A stretch of DNA of 64,000 nucleotides from an uncultured Blautia sp. (GCF_934424005.1 NZ_CAKRXI010000005.1:1-64000), one strand, 5' to 3'. Shown: positions 17,117 to 25,678, counted from the stretch's first letter. Numbers and translations are program-made. The notes: generated from the letters alone by a model not told the origin.

Positions 17117-18187
17117 TTATTTCTGATACATATCAGACTGATCACTGTCAAAATAATTGATTCTCATAGATGCCTTAACGTCATTCAGAGTCTCAGCGGC
17201 CTTGGCTTCTGCTACTCTGCTGCCTTCTTTGAGAATATCCATAACATCTGGAATACGCTGTTCCCATTCTTTTCTTCTTGCACGAATCGGGCTCAGCTCT
17301 GCCTGCATTACATTATTCAGGAATTTCTTAACCTTAACATCCCCAAGACCACCTCTGCGGTAATGATCCTCGAGCTCTTCGAGATTCTGGTATTCCGGCA
17401 GGAATTCCGGGAAATACTCATCCTTACAGAATGCTTCCAGATAGATAAATACCGGATTGCCCTCTACGCGTCCAGGATCCTGTACACGAAGATGATTCGG
17501 ATCTGTAAACATGGACATGATCTTCTTCTTAACATCTGTTTCCTCATCAGAAAGATAAATGCAGTTGCCAAGAGACTTGCTCATTTTTGCCTTGCCATCG
17601 ATACCCGGGAGACGTAAACATGCCTTATTGGATGGCAGCACGATCTTCGGATCTGTCAGAGTCTCACCATAAACGGTATTGAATTTGTGTACAATTTCTT
17701 TACACTGCTCGATCATCGGCATCTGATCTTCACCAACCGGTACATGCGTTGCACGGAAAGCAGTAATATCTGCTGCCTGACTGATTGGATAACAGAAGAA
17801 ACCAACCGGAATGCTTGCCTCAAAGTTACGCATCTGAATTTCAGCTTTAACGGTAGGGTTACGCTGCACACGTGCAACCGTAACAAGGTTCATATAATAA
17901 AAAGTCAGTTCTGTCAGTTCCGGTACCATAGATTGAATAAAAATCGTAGATTTTGCCGGATCGATTCCACATGCCAGATAATCCAATGCAACCTGAATGA
18001 TATTCTGACGTACTTTCTCCGGATGCTCGGCATTGTCTGTCAATGCCTGTGCATCAGCGATCATAATATAAACTTCATCATAATCACCGGAATTCTGAAG
18101 TTTGACACGTTCTTTCAGTGATCCTACATAATGTCCTACATGAAGTCTTCCGGTAGGACGGTCACCAGTTAAAATAACCTGTTTCAT
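17117..18187 (-). CDS. trpS: Tryptophanyl-tRNA synthetase
   Basis: Class Ic aminoacyl-tRNA synthetase charging tRNA-Trp, 356 residues. It has the HIGH-type motif HVGH (16-19) within RPTGRLHVGHYVGS, the SQAADITAF tryptophan-pocket region, VPVGEDQMP, and the KMSKS loop in KAKMSKSLGN. Its ATG directly abuts the citrate synthase stop codon, so the two are co-transcribed and probably translationally coupled. I see no T-box leader, unlike many Firmicute trpS genes. Confidence 0.97.
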   Translation of the reverse strand: MKQVILTGDRPTGRLHVGHYVGSLKERVKLQNSGDYDEVYIMIADAQALTDNAEHPEKVRQNIIQVALDYLACGIDPAKSTIFIQSMVPELTELTFYYMNLVTVARVQRNPTVKAEIQMRNFEASIPVGFFCYPISQAADITAFRATHVPVGEDQMPMIEQCKEIVHKFNTVYGETLTDPKIVLPSNKACLRLPGIDGKAKMSKSLGNCIYLSDEETDVKKKIMSMFTDPNHLRVQDPGRVEGNPVFIYLEAFCKDEYFPEFLPEYQNLEELEDHYRRGGLGDVKVKKFLNNVMQAELSPIRARRKEWEQRIPDVMDILKEGSRVAEAKAAETLNDVKASMRINYFDSDQSDMYQK

Positions 18188-19699
18188 TTATTTTTTCTCC
18201 TCAGGGCACTCTGTCGAATCCTGCGGTGCCTCTTTTTCTATAGTTTTTGCCTGTTCTTCCTGCTGTTCTGCGGATTCTTTTTCGAGATCCCGCAACACTT
18301 CTTCACAGCCTTCCTCCGGTGCTCTCTCATCAAACGGAACGAAATTTGCATGATGACCTACATACTTATATGCCGGACGGATGATCTTGCTCGCATTGAG
18401 GATTTCCTCAAGACGATGTGCGCTCCATCCCGGAATACGTGCAATTGCGAAAATTGGTGTAAACAGCTCTTTGGGGATTCCAAGCATAGTATATACGAAA
18501 CCACTGTAAAAGTCTACGTTTGCGCAGACATTTTTGAAAAGTCTCCGCTGTTCCATGACCAGTCTTCCTGCCAGACGTTCTACCAGTTCGTAAAGGGCAA
18601 ATTCTTTCATCATTCCCTTCTCCTGTGCAAGGTCTTTGGCAAAACGTTTCAGGATTACTTCACGCGGATCAGAAAGTGTATAAACAGCATGTCCCATACC
18701 ATAGATCAGACCGGTATGGTCGAATGCTTCTTTATTCAGAATCTTGCGAAGATACGCTTCTACCTCTTTCTCATCTGTCCAGTCTTTGACATTGGCCTTG
18801 ATATCCTCAAACATATTCTGCACTTTAAGGTTTGCACCACCATGGCGAGGTCCTTTAAGAGAACCGATGGATGCCGCTATAGAAGAATAAGTATCTGTTC
18901 CTGATGAAGTAACTACGTGCGTAGTGAAGGTGGAGTTATTACCACCGCCATGCTCTGCATGAAGGATCAGTGCGATGTCGAGGACTTTAGCTTCCAGTTC
19001 CGTGTATTTGCCGTCCGGACGAAGCATCAGAAGGATGTTTTCTGCGAGGGAAAGTCCTTTCTGAGGATTACGGATAAACAGCGTCTCATCTTTACGGAAA
19101 TGTCTGTAGGAATGATAGGAATACACTGCGATCAGTGGCAGTTTCGCAATCATCTCAATGCTCTGACGAAGAACATTTTCGGCAGAAATATCTTCTGGTT
19201 TGGAATCATAGGTATACAGAGTAAGAATACATCTCTGCATCGCGTTCATAATATCGCTGTTAGATGCCTTCATAACGACATCTCGAACGAAACGTCCGGA
19301 AAGTGTCTCAAAGCTTTCCATAACATTTTTGAACATTTCCATATCTTTATCAGATGGAAGTCTGCCAAACAGTAACAGATAGATGGTTTCCTCAAAACCA
19401 AATTTACGTCCCTTAAGCCCGTTTACAATATCATTTACGTTATATCCCTGATAGTAGAGTCTTCCGTGTGCAGGAATTTTACGACCATTGATCAGATCGT
19501 ATCCTGTAACGTCAGAAATTTCGGTAAGTCCTGTCAGGACACCTTTACCTGCGGAGTCACGAAGACCTCTTTTTACATCGTATTCTACATACAGATTCGG
19601 GTTGATCCGGTGACCATTCATCAGTTCATCCCCCAGCAGCTCCATGCTGTCTCTCAGGCTGCCCATCTCTTCAAGATTCATCATCTCATGATCTGCCAT
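18188..19699 (-). CDS. Citrate synthase
   Basis: Condenses oxaloacetate and acetyl-CoA to citrate; in these anaerobes it serves glutamate synthesis through a partial TCA route. The 503 residues are longer than the roughly 370-430 of most relatives, with extra N-terminal (about 50) and charged C-terminal (EEQAKTIEKEAPQD) segments. Active-site regions are LHAEHGGGNNSTFTTHVV, GSLKGPRHGGAN and YGMGHAVYTLSDPR. ATG at 19699 follows GGAGAG; an ATG six codons upstream is less likely. It is the first gene of a two-gene operon with trpS. Confidence 0.95.
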   Translation of the reverse strand: MADHEMMNLEEMGSLRDSMELLGDELMNGHRINPNLYVEYDVKRGLRDSAGKGVLTGLTEISDVTGYDLINGRKIPAHGRLYYQGYNVNDIVNGLKGRKFGFEETIYLLLFGRLPSDKDMEMFKNVMESFETLSGRFVRDVVMKASNSDIMNAMQRCILTLYTYDSKPEDISAENVLRQSIEMIAKLPLIAVYSYHSYRHFRKDETLFIRNPQKGLSLAENILLMLRPDGKYTELEAKVLDIALILHAEHGGGNNSTFTTHVVTSSGTDTYSSIAASIGSLKGPRHGGANLKVQNMFEDIKANVKDWTDEKEVEAYLRKILNKEAFDHTGLIYGMGHAVYTLSDPREVILKRFAKDLAQEKGMMKEFALYELVERLAGRLVMEQRRLFKNVCANVDFYSGFVYTMLGIPKELFTPIFAIARIPGWSAHRLEEILNASKIIRPAYKYVGHHANFVPFDERAPEEGCEEVLRDLEKESAEQQEEQAKTIEKEAPQDSTECPEEKK

Positions 19700-19809
19700 T
19701 TGTATTCTCTCCTTCATCTCTATTGTATTTCTGTCATGGTGTCAGGTACGGGACTCTGCTCCACACTCTGATTCACGCATTCATGCTTTACCAAACTAAA
19801 TTGTAATCT

Positions 19810-19838
19810 ATTTTACACGAATATCCCCTAAAATACAA
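19810..19838 (-). promoter_or_regulatory. Probable promoter of citrate synthase-trpS
   Basis: Minus strand TTGTAT (19838-19833), 17 bases, TAAAAT (19815-19810). An alternative TACAAT lies a few bases downstream. About 110 bases of leader follow. Confidence 0.5.
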
Positions 19839-19850
19839 TAGATAAATGGA

Positions 19851-19876
19851 TAAAACTTTCATATAGGAAAGTTTTA
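19851..19876 (-). terminator. AT-rich perfect hairpin after the AlbA_2 gene
   Basis: TAAAACTTTC and GAAAGTTTTA form a perfect ten-base-pair stem around a six-base loop, 56 bases downstream of the AlbA_2 gene. It is AT-rich and has no clear U-run beyond TTTTA, so it is a weak terminator candidate. Confidence 0.4.
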
Positions 19877-19931
19877 CAGTATAAAAATATCAACAGATGG
19901 ATTCTGACCTCGTATTTCTTCATGATTTCCA

Positions 19932-21554
19932 TCAGGAAATGTGTTTTAATCTGTAGATTTTGTTCTTTGTCTTACCTTCACTTTCGAAAATACTGTTTTT
20001 TTCTGCCTTCGAGAGAAGTCGAGCCGCTGTTTTAGGCTGAATATCCAAAATTTTTGCTGCTTTGGCACTGGTTATCGCATTAAATTCGTTTATTTGCTCC
20101 ATATATGTCAGTAACCGGTGCAGTCTTTCTAATTCCAGTTCTGACATTGTTAAATGCATTTCCTCTACCCATAAAGATTTCTGATTTATTATCACCCTAT
20201 AATCCAAATTATTTTTCCAACTGTCCCTGCTATTTTTTTCGGACATTTTTTCGGACATTTTTTCGGACACTTTAGACTGTTTAAATCCATCTCTTATAAA
20301 AATAGTAGTTTCAAGATAATTCCGCTCTTCGTCCATATCAAAAAGCGGTTCCGGCGAACCATTCTTTTTTAACTCCCTGAGAATCTTTGTAATTCCAGTT
20401 CCCTGCTTTTCAGACAGATCAATCTCTTTAAAAAGCTCTCCAATTCTTCTGTTGCGATATTTACGCGCCCTTGCTTTTCCAGTCTTGAATTTTTCCTGAC
20501 TGATGTATTTATCCACACCCGGATAATTAATGATCATGATACGATCCACATAAATTCGAACTTCTACTGGTTCCGGTTCTCTGTACGACTTATGAAACAC
20601 TGCATTTACAAGAGCTTCTTCCAGCGCATTATAAGGATAATTCACATAACGCTCTGATTCTGCCCGTCCTTGTATCTTAACAACCTTTTCTTCTATAATA
20701 TTGGTATTAATATAATCAAGGACATCTCGAACCTGTTTCCAGATTGGACCATAAAACGTTTTTTCAAAAAAATCATCTGAGCCTTCTGCTTCTTCTGTAT
20801 TAAATTTCACAAGATCAATCTGTGCTCCTGGGATAAATTTATCCGGTCTTTCCATAAACATAAGCACGCCAATATTTCGTATATTTAATTCCGTATCTGT
20901 TTCATCAGCAACTTCCAGTGAAACCAGAAGATCTTCCATAGAACTTTTATTAATCTCCTCAACAAGCGAGCTCTTACTTTCTCTCAAAAAGTCCTCCAGA
21001 TATCCACGGCGGATGTCTTCTATTGTAGCTTTACGATTGATACGATCATCAAAAGGTACCGAATTGAATTTATCAAATAAATCCGCAATTTCTTCCCTGT
21101 CAGCCGCAACTGTCAGGGATGCCGGTCTGATCCAGTAATACATGCGCCTATCTTTTTTCTTCCCTTTTTCTACATATACATCTACCGGTGCCTGATACGG
21201 ACCGCTGTCACCGGCGCTGCACCACAGATAAATCAGATAAATTCCGCTATCTTTATAATCGATTACTTCAATTCTTGGAATATATCTTGGTGTAATCATA
21301 TTACAATACTGAAAAATTTCCTGTTGAATGGAATCAAGACGATTTGCCGGAAGCCCCTGTGGTGGAAGGACTGGAATTCCATCTTCTGCTTTTATCCCGA
21401 TAACAAGATATCCTCCGTTTACATTATGGAGGTCATTCGCAAACGCACAGATTGTATGGATAATATCATTGGGATTCCATCCCTCTTTATATTCCACTCG
21501 ATTCTGCTCAACAATTTTTCCCTCAAGTAATGTTTCCAGTTTTAAAGGAATCAT
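19932..21554 (-). CDS. AlbA_2 (Schlafen-like) domain putative transcriptional regulator
   Basis: ATP-dependent helicase RecG-related/AlbA_2 family protein, 540 residues. The N-terminal AlbA_2 domain (EGKIVEQNRVEYKEGWNP, CAFANDLHNVNGGYLVIGI) is followed by a GHKL-like C-terminal region (YPYNALEEALVNAVFHKSYR, IMIINYPG, RRIGELFKEIDLSEKQGTGI). A winged-helix-like end (SAKAAKILDIQPKTAARLLS) could bind DNA. A tandem MSEK-type linker repeat lies near residue 425. ATG at 21554 has a GGGGG site and lies just after the arsC-type stop. Its role is unknown; family members are often found near defence or stress genes. Confidence 0.82.
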   Translation of the reverse strand: MIPLKLETLLEGKIVEQNRVEYKEGWNPNDIIHTICAFANDLHNVNGGYLVIGIKAEDGIPVLPPQGLPANRLDSIQQEIFQYCNMITPRYIPRIEVIDYKDSGIYLIYLWCSAGDSGPYQAPVDVYVEKGKKKDRRMYYWIRPASLTVAADREEIADLFDKFNSVPFDDRINRKATIEDIRRGYLEDFLRESKSSLVEEINKSSMEDLLVSLEVADETDTELNIRNIGVLMFMERPDKFIPGAQIDLVKFNTEEAEGSDDFFEKTFYGPIWKQVRDVLDYINTNIIEEKVVKIQGRAESERYVNYPYNALEEALVNAVFHKSYREPEPVEVRIYVDRIMIINYPGVDKYISQEKFKTGKARARKYRNRRIGELFKEIDLSEKQGTGITKILRELKKNGSPEPLFDMDEERNYLETTIFIRDGFKQSKVSEKMSEKMSEKNSRDSWKNNLDYRVIINQKSLWVEEMHLTMSELELERLHRLLTYMEQINEFNAITSAKAAKILDIQPKTAARLLSKAEKNSIFESEGKTKNKIYRLKHIS

Positions 21555-21556
21555 AT

Positions 21557-21910
21557 CTACCCCCGAATCTTCTCTTCCCACTCTTTCTCACGGAATCCAG
21601 TCAGAATGAAGTCCTCTCCGACCACCAGAGGGCGTTTAACAAGCATGCCATTGGTCGCAAGGAGTTTCAACTGTTCATCTTCCGTCATCTCCGGAAGCTT
21701 ATCCTTAAGATTCATCTGCTTGTAGAGCATGCCACTGGTATTGAAGAATTTTTTAAGCGGCATTCCGCTTCTTCCATACCATTCCCTGAGTTCTTCATAT
21801 GTAGGATTTTCCTCTACGATTGAGCGCTCCTCAAAAAAAATCTTGTGTTCATCGAGCCACCGGAGTGCTTTCTGACAGGTACTGCATTTGTGATATACTA
21901 AAACTAACAT
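21557..21910 (-). CDS. ArsC/Spx-family reductase-like protein
   Basis: Thioredoxin-fold protein of 117 residues in the ArsC/Spx family. The CxxC motif C9-S-T-C12 sits at the start of helix 1 (YHKCSTCQKALRWL), followed by YEELREWYGRSGMPLKKFFN and a C-terminal KRPLVVGEDFILTGFREKEW that carries the family arginines. It is closer to YffB/Spx-like proteins than to a dedicated arsenate reductase, since no arsenic genes are near. It is upstream of and nearly abutting the AlbA_2 gene. Confidence 0.85.
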   Translation of the reverse strand: MLVLVYHKCSTCQKALRWLDEHKIFFEERSIVEENPTYEELREWYGRSGMPLKKFFNTSGMLYKQMNLKDKLPEMTEDEQLKLLATNGMLVKRPLVVGEDFILTGFREKEWEEKIRG

Positions 21911-21933
21911 GATGAATTCTCCCTTCTTATCTT

Positions 21934-22182
21934 TCAGACAACTTTTCCATATTTATAAATTGCATCACTTGGAAGATCTATATCCTCATTCCAATATACA
22001 CACGTACGACTCGTATCCAGTTGCACCTGCTGAAACAGTCCCGGAATTTCCCGTAGATCTTCATAACTTTTAATATGTTTTATATCCTCCTCTACATCAT
22101 AAATGCATTTTTTTCCATCATCAAATATAACTTCTAAAAAAAACTGACTGAGTGGTTTCACACTCCTTATTCTTGGAATCAT
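21934..22182 (-). CDS. DUF2442 domain protein
   Basis: Small protein of 82 residues matching DUF2442: IRSVKPLSQFFLEVIFDDGK, CIYDVEED and the ending DIDLPSDAIYKYGK. DUF2442 genes are frequently paired with DUF4160 genes, and the pair has been suggested to resemble a toxin-antitoxin module. Here the DUF4160 partner directly upstream is broken, leaving DUF2442 alone. AAAGGAG ribosome site overlaps the end of that remnant. Confidence 0.85.
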   Translation of the reverse strand: MIPRIRSVKPLSQFFLEVIFDDGKKCIYDVEEDIKHIKSYEDLREIPGLFQQVQLDTSRTCVYWNEDIDLPSDAIYKYGKVV

Positions 22183-22194
22183 AGCGTCTCCTTT

Positions 22195-22340
22195 CTAGCC
22201 TAATGGTGGTAATTTTTTCAAATCCTGCTCTTCCCACATCTTCTGCAATGCTGTTTTATGTATTTTCATCCAATCCTTCACCAATTCCTGTGCTTTTATC
22301 GGAAGATCACCTTCAATCAAAATCTGCTTATTTCAGGCAT
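22195..22340 (-). pseudogene. DUF4160 gene with internal deletion
   Basis: Reading the minus strand, AAAGGAGG and an ATG at 22340 open a frame MPEISRF that stops at once. A different frame then encodes ILIEGDLPIKAQELVKDW followed by MKIHKTALQKMWEEQD, LKKLPPLG and a stop at 22195. These are the expected first seven residues and last 45 or so residues of a DUF4160 protein; the roughly 40 central residues are missing. The promoter at 22508-22536 still points at it. This is a decayed partner of the DUF2442 gene. Confidence 0.75.
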
Positions 22341-22507
22341 ACTCTTACCTCCTTTTATCTGGCAGGTAAGCTTTTTACTCTCAGCACTGCCGTACAACTA
22401 TTACTTTCAATGAAATTTACGGCGATGTGCCAAGATTTTGTGAAAAGATTTATCATAGATATGCCAAATATTTTTGAGGTTCTGTAAACAGTTACCTCTT
22501 TTGTTCT

Positions 22508-22536
22508 ATGATACCCTACCGCCCTGGTACTGTCAA
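22508..22536 (-). promoter_or_regulatory. Promoter reading into the DUF4160 remnant-DUF2442 genes
   Basis: Minus strand perfect TTGACA (22536-22531), 17 bases, TATCAT (22513-22508). Transcription would run through about 160 bases of leader to the broken DUF4160 start. CTTACCT in that leader can pair with AGGTAAG at the ribosome site. The rest of the 22341-22747 gap holds only this and the plus-strand promoter. Confidence 0.75.
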
Positions 22537-22646
22537 CGAGCTTTTTCTGTAACATTTTGTCGAAAAATGCAGGTATAAGCGCACCGGTAAATTTTCGGAA
22601 GGGCGAACGATTTTTCTGAACGGCTCTGGTATTTTAAAGATGAATC

Positions 22647-22655
22647 TGCTACAAT
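22647..22655 (+). promoter_or_regulatory. Extended -10 promoter of the DUF3877-bsh operon
   Basis: TGCTACAAT is an extended -10 element (TGn then TACAAT) with no good -35. It lies about 90 bases before the DUF3877 start. A GTTTGTA/TACAAAC inverted repeat follows in the leader. Confidence 0.5.
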
Positions 22656-22747
22656 ATGTTGCAGTGATTTAACTTACTGTTTGTAACGCTTGTAAAATCA
22701 ATCTGCGCCCGCTACAAACTGATTTTTATTATAAAGGAGGTCCCGTT

Positions 22748-23281
22748 ATGGGCTACGATAAACTTGAACGAAATCTGATCGACATCATCAAAGAAGAACA
22801 GGCGAAACTCGGTTTCTTTAAAGAAGATATCCGCCTGTACTACCCTCTTTCTTCCCTGAACCATTTCTTTTCTTCCAAAGACAGTGCCGATGCGATGCAG
22901 AAACGACTGAACACACTTCCTGCATCCATCACAGAAAAGCTTGGACAGATCGAAGTCTCTCACAAAGGTGATCGGTTCTGTTTCCACATCCCGAAAGAAG
23001 GTACAGTCTATGTGCATGACAATACTGCTCCAAACGAATTCATCAAAAGCCTTGTGGAATTAGTTGCAAAACATGGCTGCACCATGAATGAAATTCTGGA
23101 TCTGTTCCATACTTATTCACAGAACATTATCACAGAAGAAATAAACAACGGCGAATTTGACCGTCTGATCCGCTTCGCTGACAAACCGGAAGACACTTAT
23201 TACTACTGTTTCAAAGACGAAGGCTGCCATATCATCTATCATCGTTTTCTTCCAGAAGATTATGCAGACTTCAATTTCTAA
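22748..23281 (+). CDS. DUF3877 family protein
   Basis: Cytoplasmic protein of 177 residues of a clostridial family with no known function. It begins MGYDKLERNLIDIIKEEQAK, contains DIRLYYPLSSLNHFF and ends YYYCFKDEGCHIIYHRFLPE with DYADFNF. It has no signal peptide or membrane segment. AAAGGAGG site eight bases before ATG. It lies 12 bases before the bile salt hydrolase gene, so it is co-transcribed with it. Confidence 0.75.
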   Translation: MGYDKLERNLIDIIKEEQAKLGFFKEDIRLYYPLSSLNHFFSSKDSADAMQKRLNTLPASITEKLGQIEVSHKGDRFCFHIPKEGTVYVHDNTAPNEFIKSLVELVAKHGCTMNEILDLFHTYSQNIITEEINNGEFDRLIRFADKPEDTYYYCFKDEGCHIIYHRFLPEDYADFNF

Positions 23282-23293
23282 GGAGGAACACTT

Positions 23294-24268
23294 ATGTGTA
23301 CAGCTGCTACTTATAAAACAAAAGATTTTTATTTTGGAAGAACACTGGACTACGAATTTTCTTACGGCGATCAGATTACGATCACTCCAAGGAATTATCC
23401 GTTTTCTTTCCGACATGCCGGTACAAAACAAACGCACTATGCGATCATCGGCATGGCTCATGTAGCCGGTGATTATCCATTATATTATGATGCCATCAAT
23501 GAAAAAGGTGTTGGCATGGCAGGACTGAATTTCGTTGGAAATGCTGCTTATGCCGATGTAAAACCGGACGTAACCAATGTTGCACAATTCGAATTCATCC
23601 CGTGGATCTTAAGCCAGTGTGCCTCCGTCACAGAAGTACGCGAACTTCTTGCGCATATGAACCTGGCAAATACTCCGTTCAGCGAACAGTTTCCTCTGGC
23701 GCAGCTTCACTGGATCATCTCTGATGAAACTGCATCTATTACAGTAGAATCCATCGCAGACGGTCTGCATATCTACGATAATCCGGTCGGTGTACTCACA
23801 AATAACCCACCTTTTCCACAGCAGATGTTCCAGTTGAATAATTATATGCACCTTTCTCCAAAACAGCCCGTGAATACTTTTGCAGATGATCTGGTGCTTA
23901 CTGCCTACAGCCGCGGAATGGGTGCCCTCGGACTTCCGGGGGATCTGTCTTCAGCTTCCCGTTTTGCACGTGTTGCTTTCACAAAGATGAATTCCATCTC
24001 CGGAGATTCTGAAACAGAAAGCATCAGCCAGTTTTTCCATATTCTTGGCTCCGTTGACCAACAGAGGGGCTGCTGCGAGGTTGCTGAAGGAAAATATGAA
24101 ATCACACTCTATACATCCTGCTGTAACGCAACAAAAGGAATATACTATTATACAACTTACGAAAACCACCAGATCAGCGCTGTTGATATGCACAGAGAAA
24201 ATCTGGATGGAACTACTTTAATCTGTTATCCGGTCATTCAGGGCGAACAGATTCATTTTCAGAATTAG
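23294..24268 (+). CDS. bsh: Choloylglycine hydrolase family protein (bile salt hydrolase)
   Basis: N-terminal nucleophile amidase of 324 residues that cleaves the glycine or taurine amide of conjugated bile salts, or a related amide such as penicillin V. C2 follows the initiator methionine and is exposed after its removal. R16 and D19 in FGRTLDYE, N79 in GVGMAGLNFVGNA, N170 in PVGVLTNNPPFPQQ and R222 in SSASRFARVAF match the catalytic set of bile salt hydrolases. There is no signal peptide. AGGAGG site. It is the middle gene of a three-gene operon. The bile salt rather than penicillin specificity is inferred from the gut-type context and motifs. Confidence 0.9.
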   Translation: MCTAATYKTKDFYFGRTLDYEFSYGDQITITPRNYPFSFRHAGTKQTHYAIIGMAHVAGDYPLYYDAINEKGVGMAGLNFVGNAAYADVKPDVTNVAQFEFIPWILSQCASVTEVRELLAHMNLANTPFSEQFPLAQLHWIISDETASITVESIADGLHIYDNPVGVLTNNPPFPQQMFQLNNYMHLSPKQPVNTFADDLVLTAYSRGMGALGLPGDLSSASRFARVAFTKMNSISGDSETESISQFFHILGSVDQQRGCCEVAEGKYEITLYTSCCNATKGIYYYTTYENHQISAVDMHRENLDGTTLICYPVIQGEQIHFQN

Positions 24269-24280
24269 GAGGCACGATAC

Positions 24281-24496
24281 ATGAATCTTGGAAATTTAAT
24301 GCAGTTAAAAAATTCCTGGGCAACCTTTACCCAGAATCACCCGAAATTCCCGAAGTTTCTTCAGGCAGCCAGCACTGCTGTCAAAGAAGACACCCTGATC
24401 GAGATCAAGATCACAACTGCTGAAGGCAAAGTAATTGAGACAAATCTCAAAGTAAAAGCGTCAGATATCGAGCTTGTCAAAAATCTGGCCATGTGA
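24281..24496 (+). CDS. Small conserved-looking protein of unknown function
   Basis: 71-residue protein starting MNLGNLMQLKNSWATFTQNH with a beta-rich second half (DTLIEIKITTAEGKVIETNL). It has a strong AGGAGG site and follows bsh by 12 bases, so it is translated as part of that operon. No signal, membrane segment or known motif is seen. I do not recognise the family. Confidence 0.7.
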   Translation: MNLGNLMQLKNSWATFTQNHPKFPKFLQAASTAVKEDTLIEIKITTAEGKVIETNLKVKASDIELVKNLAM

Positions 24497-24648
24497 TATA
24501 CTGACCACAGATTTTAGAATATGTACAAAAGAACAGGACACAAAAGAGAACTTCTCCGGTAACTGTTCAGAACAGCAGTTTCTCTGCATTCATGTTCTAC
24601 ATACTCTGTGGACAGTTCTTGTCTGACACAAATGATAAAATAAAATCT

Positions 24649-24696
24649 AAAAGGACATTACAAATGTATGTTATTACATCTGCAATGTCCTTTTTT
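24649..24696. terminator. Bidirectional terminator between bsh operon and araC-type gene
   Basis: AAAAGGACATT...AATGTCCTTTT stem continuing inward to about 20 pairs, with only three mismatches, flanked by A- and T-runs. The stop codon of the minus-strand AraC gene lies inside the T-run. Confidence 0.88.
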
Positions 24697-25678
24697 ATAA
24701 TCTCACCCGTTCTTCTTTTCCGTTTGCCACGCGAAACGCTCTCGGCGTTGTATGGTAGCGTTCTTTAAATACCCGATGGAAATAACTTCCATTCTCATAT
24801 CCTACGGCTGCAATGATGTCACTGATCGGGAGATCTGTCTCACACATCAGCTCGACAGCCTTGTTCAGACGTTTGCGCTGAAGCAGTTCTTTGAAATTAA
24901 ATCCCGTATTTTTCCGGATCATCTTACTCAGCATATGCATCGGCAAATGCAATTTTTCGCAGAGTTCTGTAAGTGTCGCCGTTTTGTACTGCTGTTCGAT
25001 ATAATCCAGCGTTGTCATTGTGATCATGTTTTCATACTGATTCGGCAGGCGCATCTCCGCATACTGCACAGATTCCAGAAGATAGAGGAAAATCAGTCCC
25101 ATCGTTGTCTGGTTGATCCGATTCTGATCGCCTTTACCGGTCACAAGAGAGTAGATCATATTTTCCAGAAGATTCTGGATCTGTAGCACCTCTGCGACCT
25201 TAAAATGCAGATATTCTCCACGCTCTTCATCTTGGCGCAGCACATTGACCAGGAAATCTGCAAGGACATTATTATTCCCCGCCATCGTATAAGCCACATC
25301 AAAAAATTCCGGAAGGATCATAAAGTTGATTGCAATATCTTCTTCCCCCGCCGGCAGGATCTCATGTCTCGTATACTGATTCAGAAATAACAATTCGCCT
25401 GCATGGATCACGACTTCTTTACCACCTATGATATTTGTCAGTTGTCCCTGGCAGACATAAAGCACCTCAATATAATTATGCCTGTGCGATGGAAAATGCA
25501 CAAATCGTGTATGGGTACGTACAGCGATCAGTTTGCCCTCACTGAGCATTTTCGCACTGTCCACCGTGAAATCCTTCCCAGATGTATAAAGGTCCTTATC
25601 TACCTCTGCAACCCCATCCAGGATTCTCTGTTCTTCTTCTGTTACAACTCTTAAATGATCCAATAAAGCCTGCTGCAT
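24695..25678 (-). CDS. AraC-family transcriptional regulator with cupin sensor domain
   Basis: 327 residues: an N-terminal AraC-type cupin ligand domain (FPSHRHNYIEVLYVCQGQL, LLFLNQYTRHEILPA) and a C-terminal double HTH (ATLTELCEKLHLPMHMLSKM, then PISDIIAAVGYENGSYFHRV with FKERYHTTPRAFR). Cupin-AraC proteins usually activate sugar genes when bound to ligand. It lies downstream of the rhamnose-type ABC operon on the same strand but past its terminator. It is the best candidate to bind the repeated boxes at 30556-30614. Confidence 0.92.
   Translation of the reverse strand: MQQALLDHLRVVTEEEQRILDGVAEVDKDLYTSGKDFTVDSAKMLSEGKLIAVRTHTRFVHFPSHRHNYIEVLYVCQGQLTNIIGGKEVVIHAGELLFLNQYTRHEILPAGEEDIAINFMILPEFFDVAYTMAGNNNVLADFLVNVLRQDEERGEYLHFKVAEVLQIQNLLENMIYSLVTGKGDQNRINQTTMGLIFLYLLESVQYAEMRLPNQYENMITMTTLDYIEQQYKTATLTELCEKLHLPMHMLSKMIRKNTGFNFKELLQRKRLNKAVELMCETDLPISDIIAAVGYENGSYFHRVFKERYHTTPRAFRVANGKEERVRL

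Noticed and set aside
18188..19931. T-box riboswitch for trpS
   Set aside because: No space exists before trpS, and the citrate synthase leader shows no recognisable T-box core or antiterminator.
21557..21910. Dedicated arsenate reductase
   Set aside because: There are no arsenic resistance genes nearby and the sequence fits the broader ArsC/Spx-like family; function left open.
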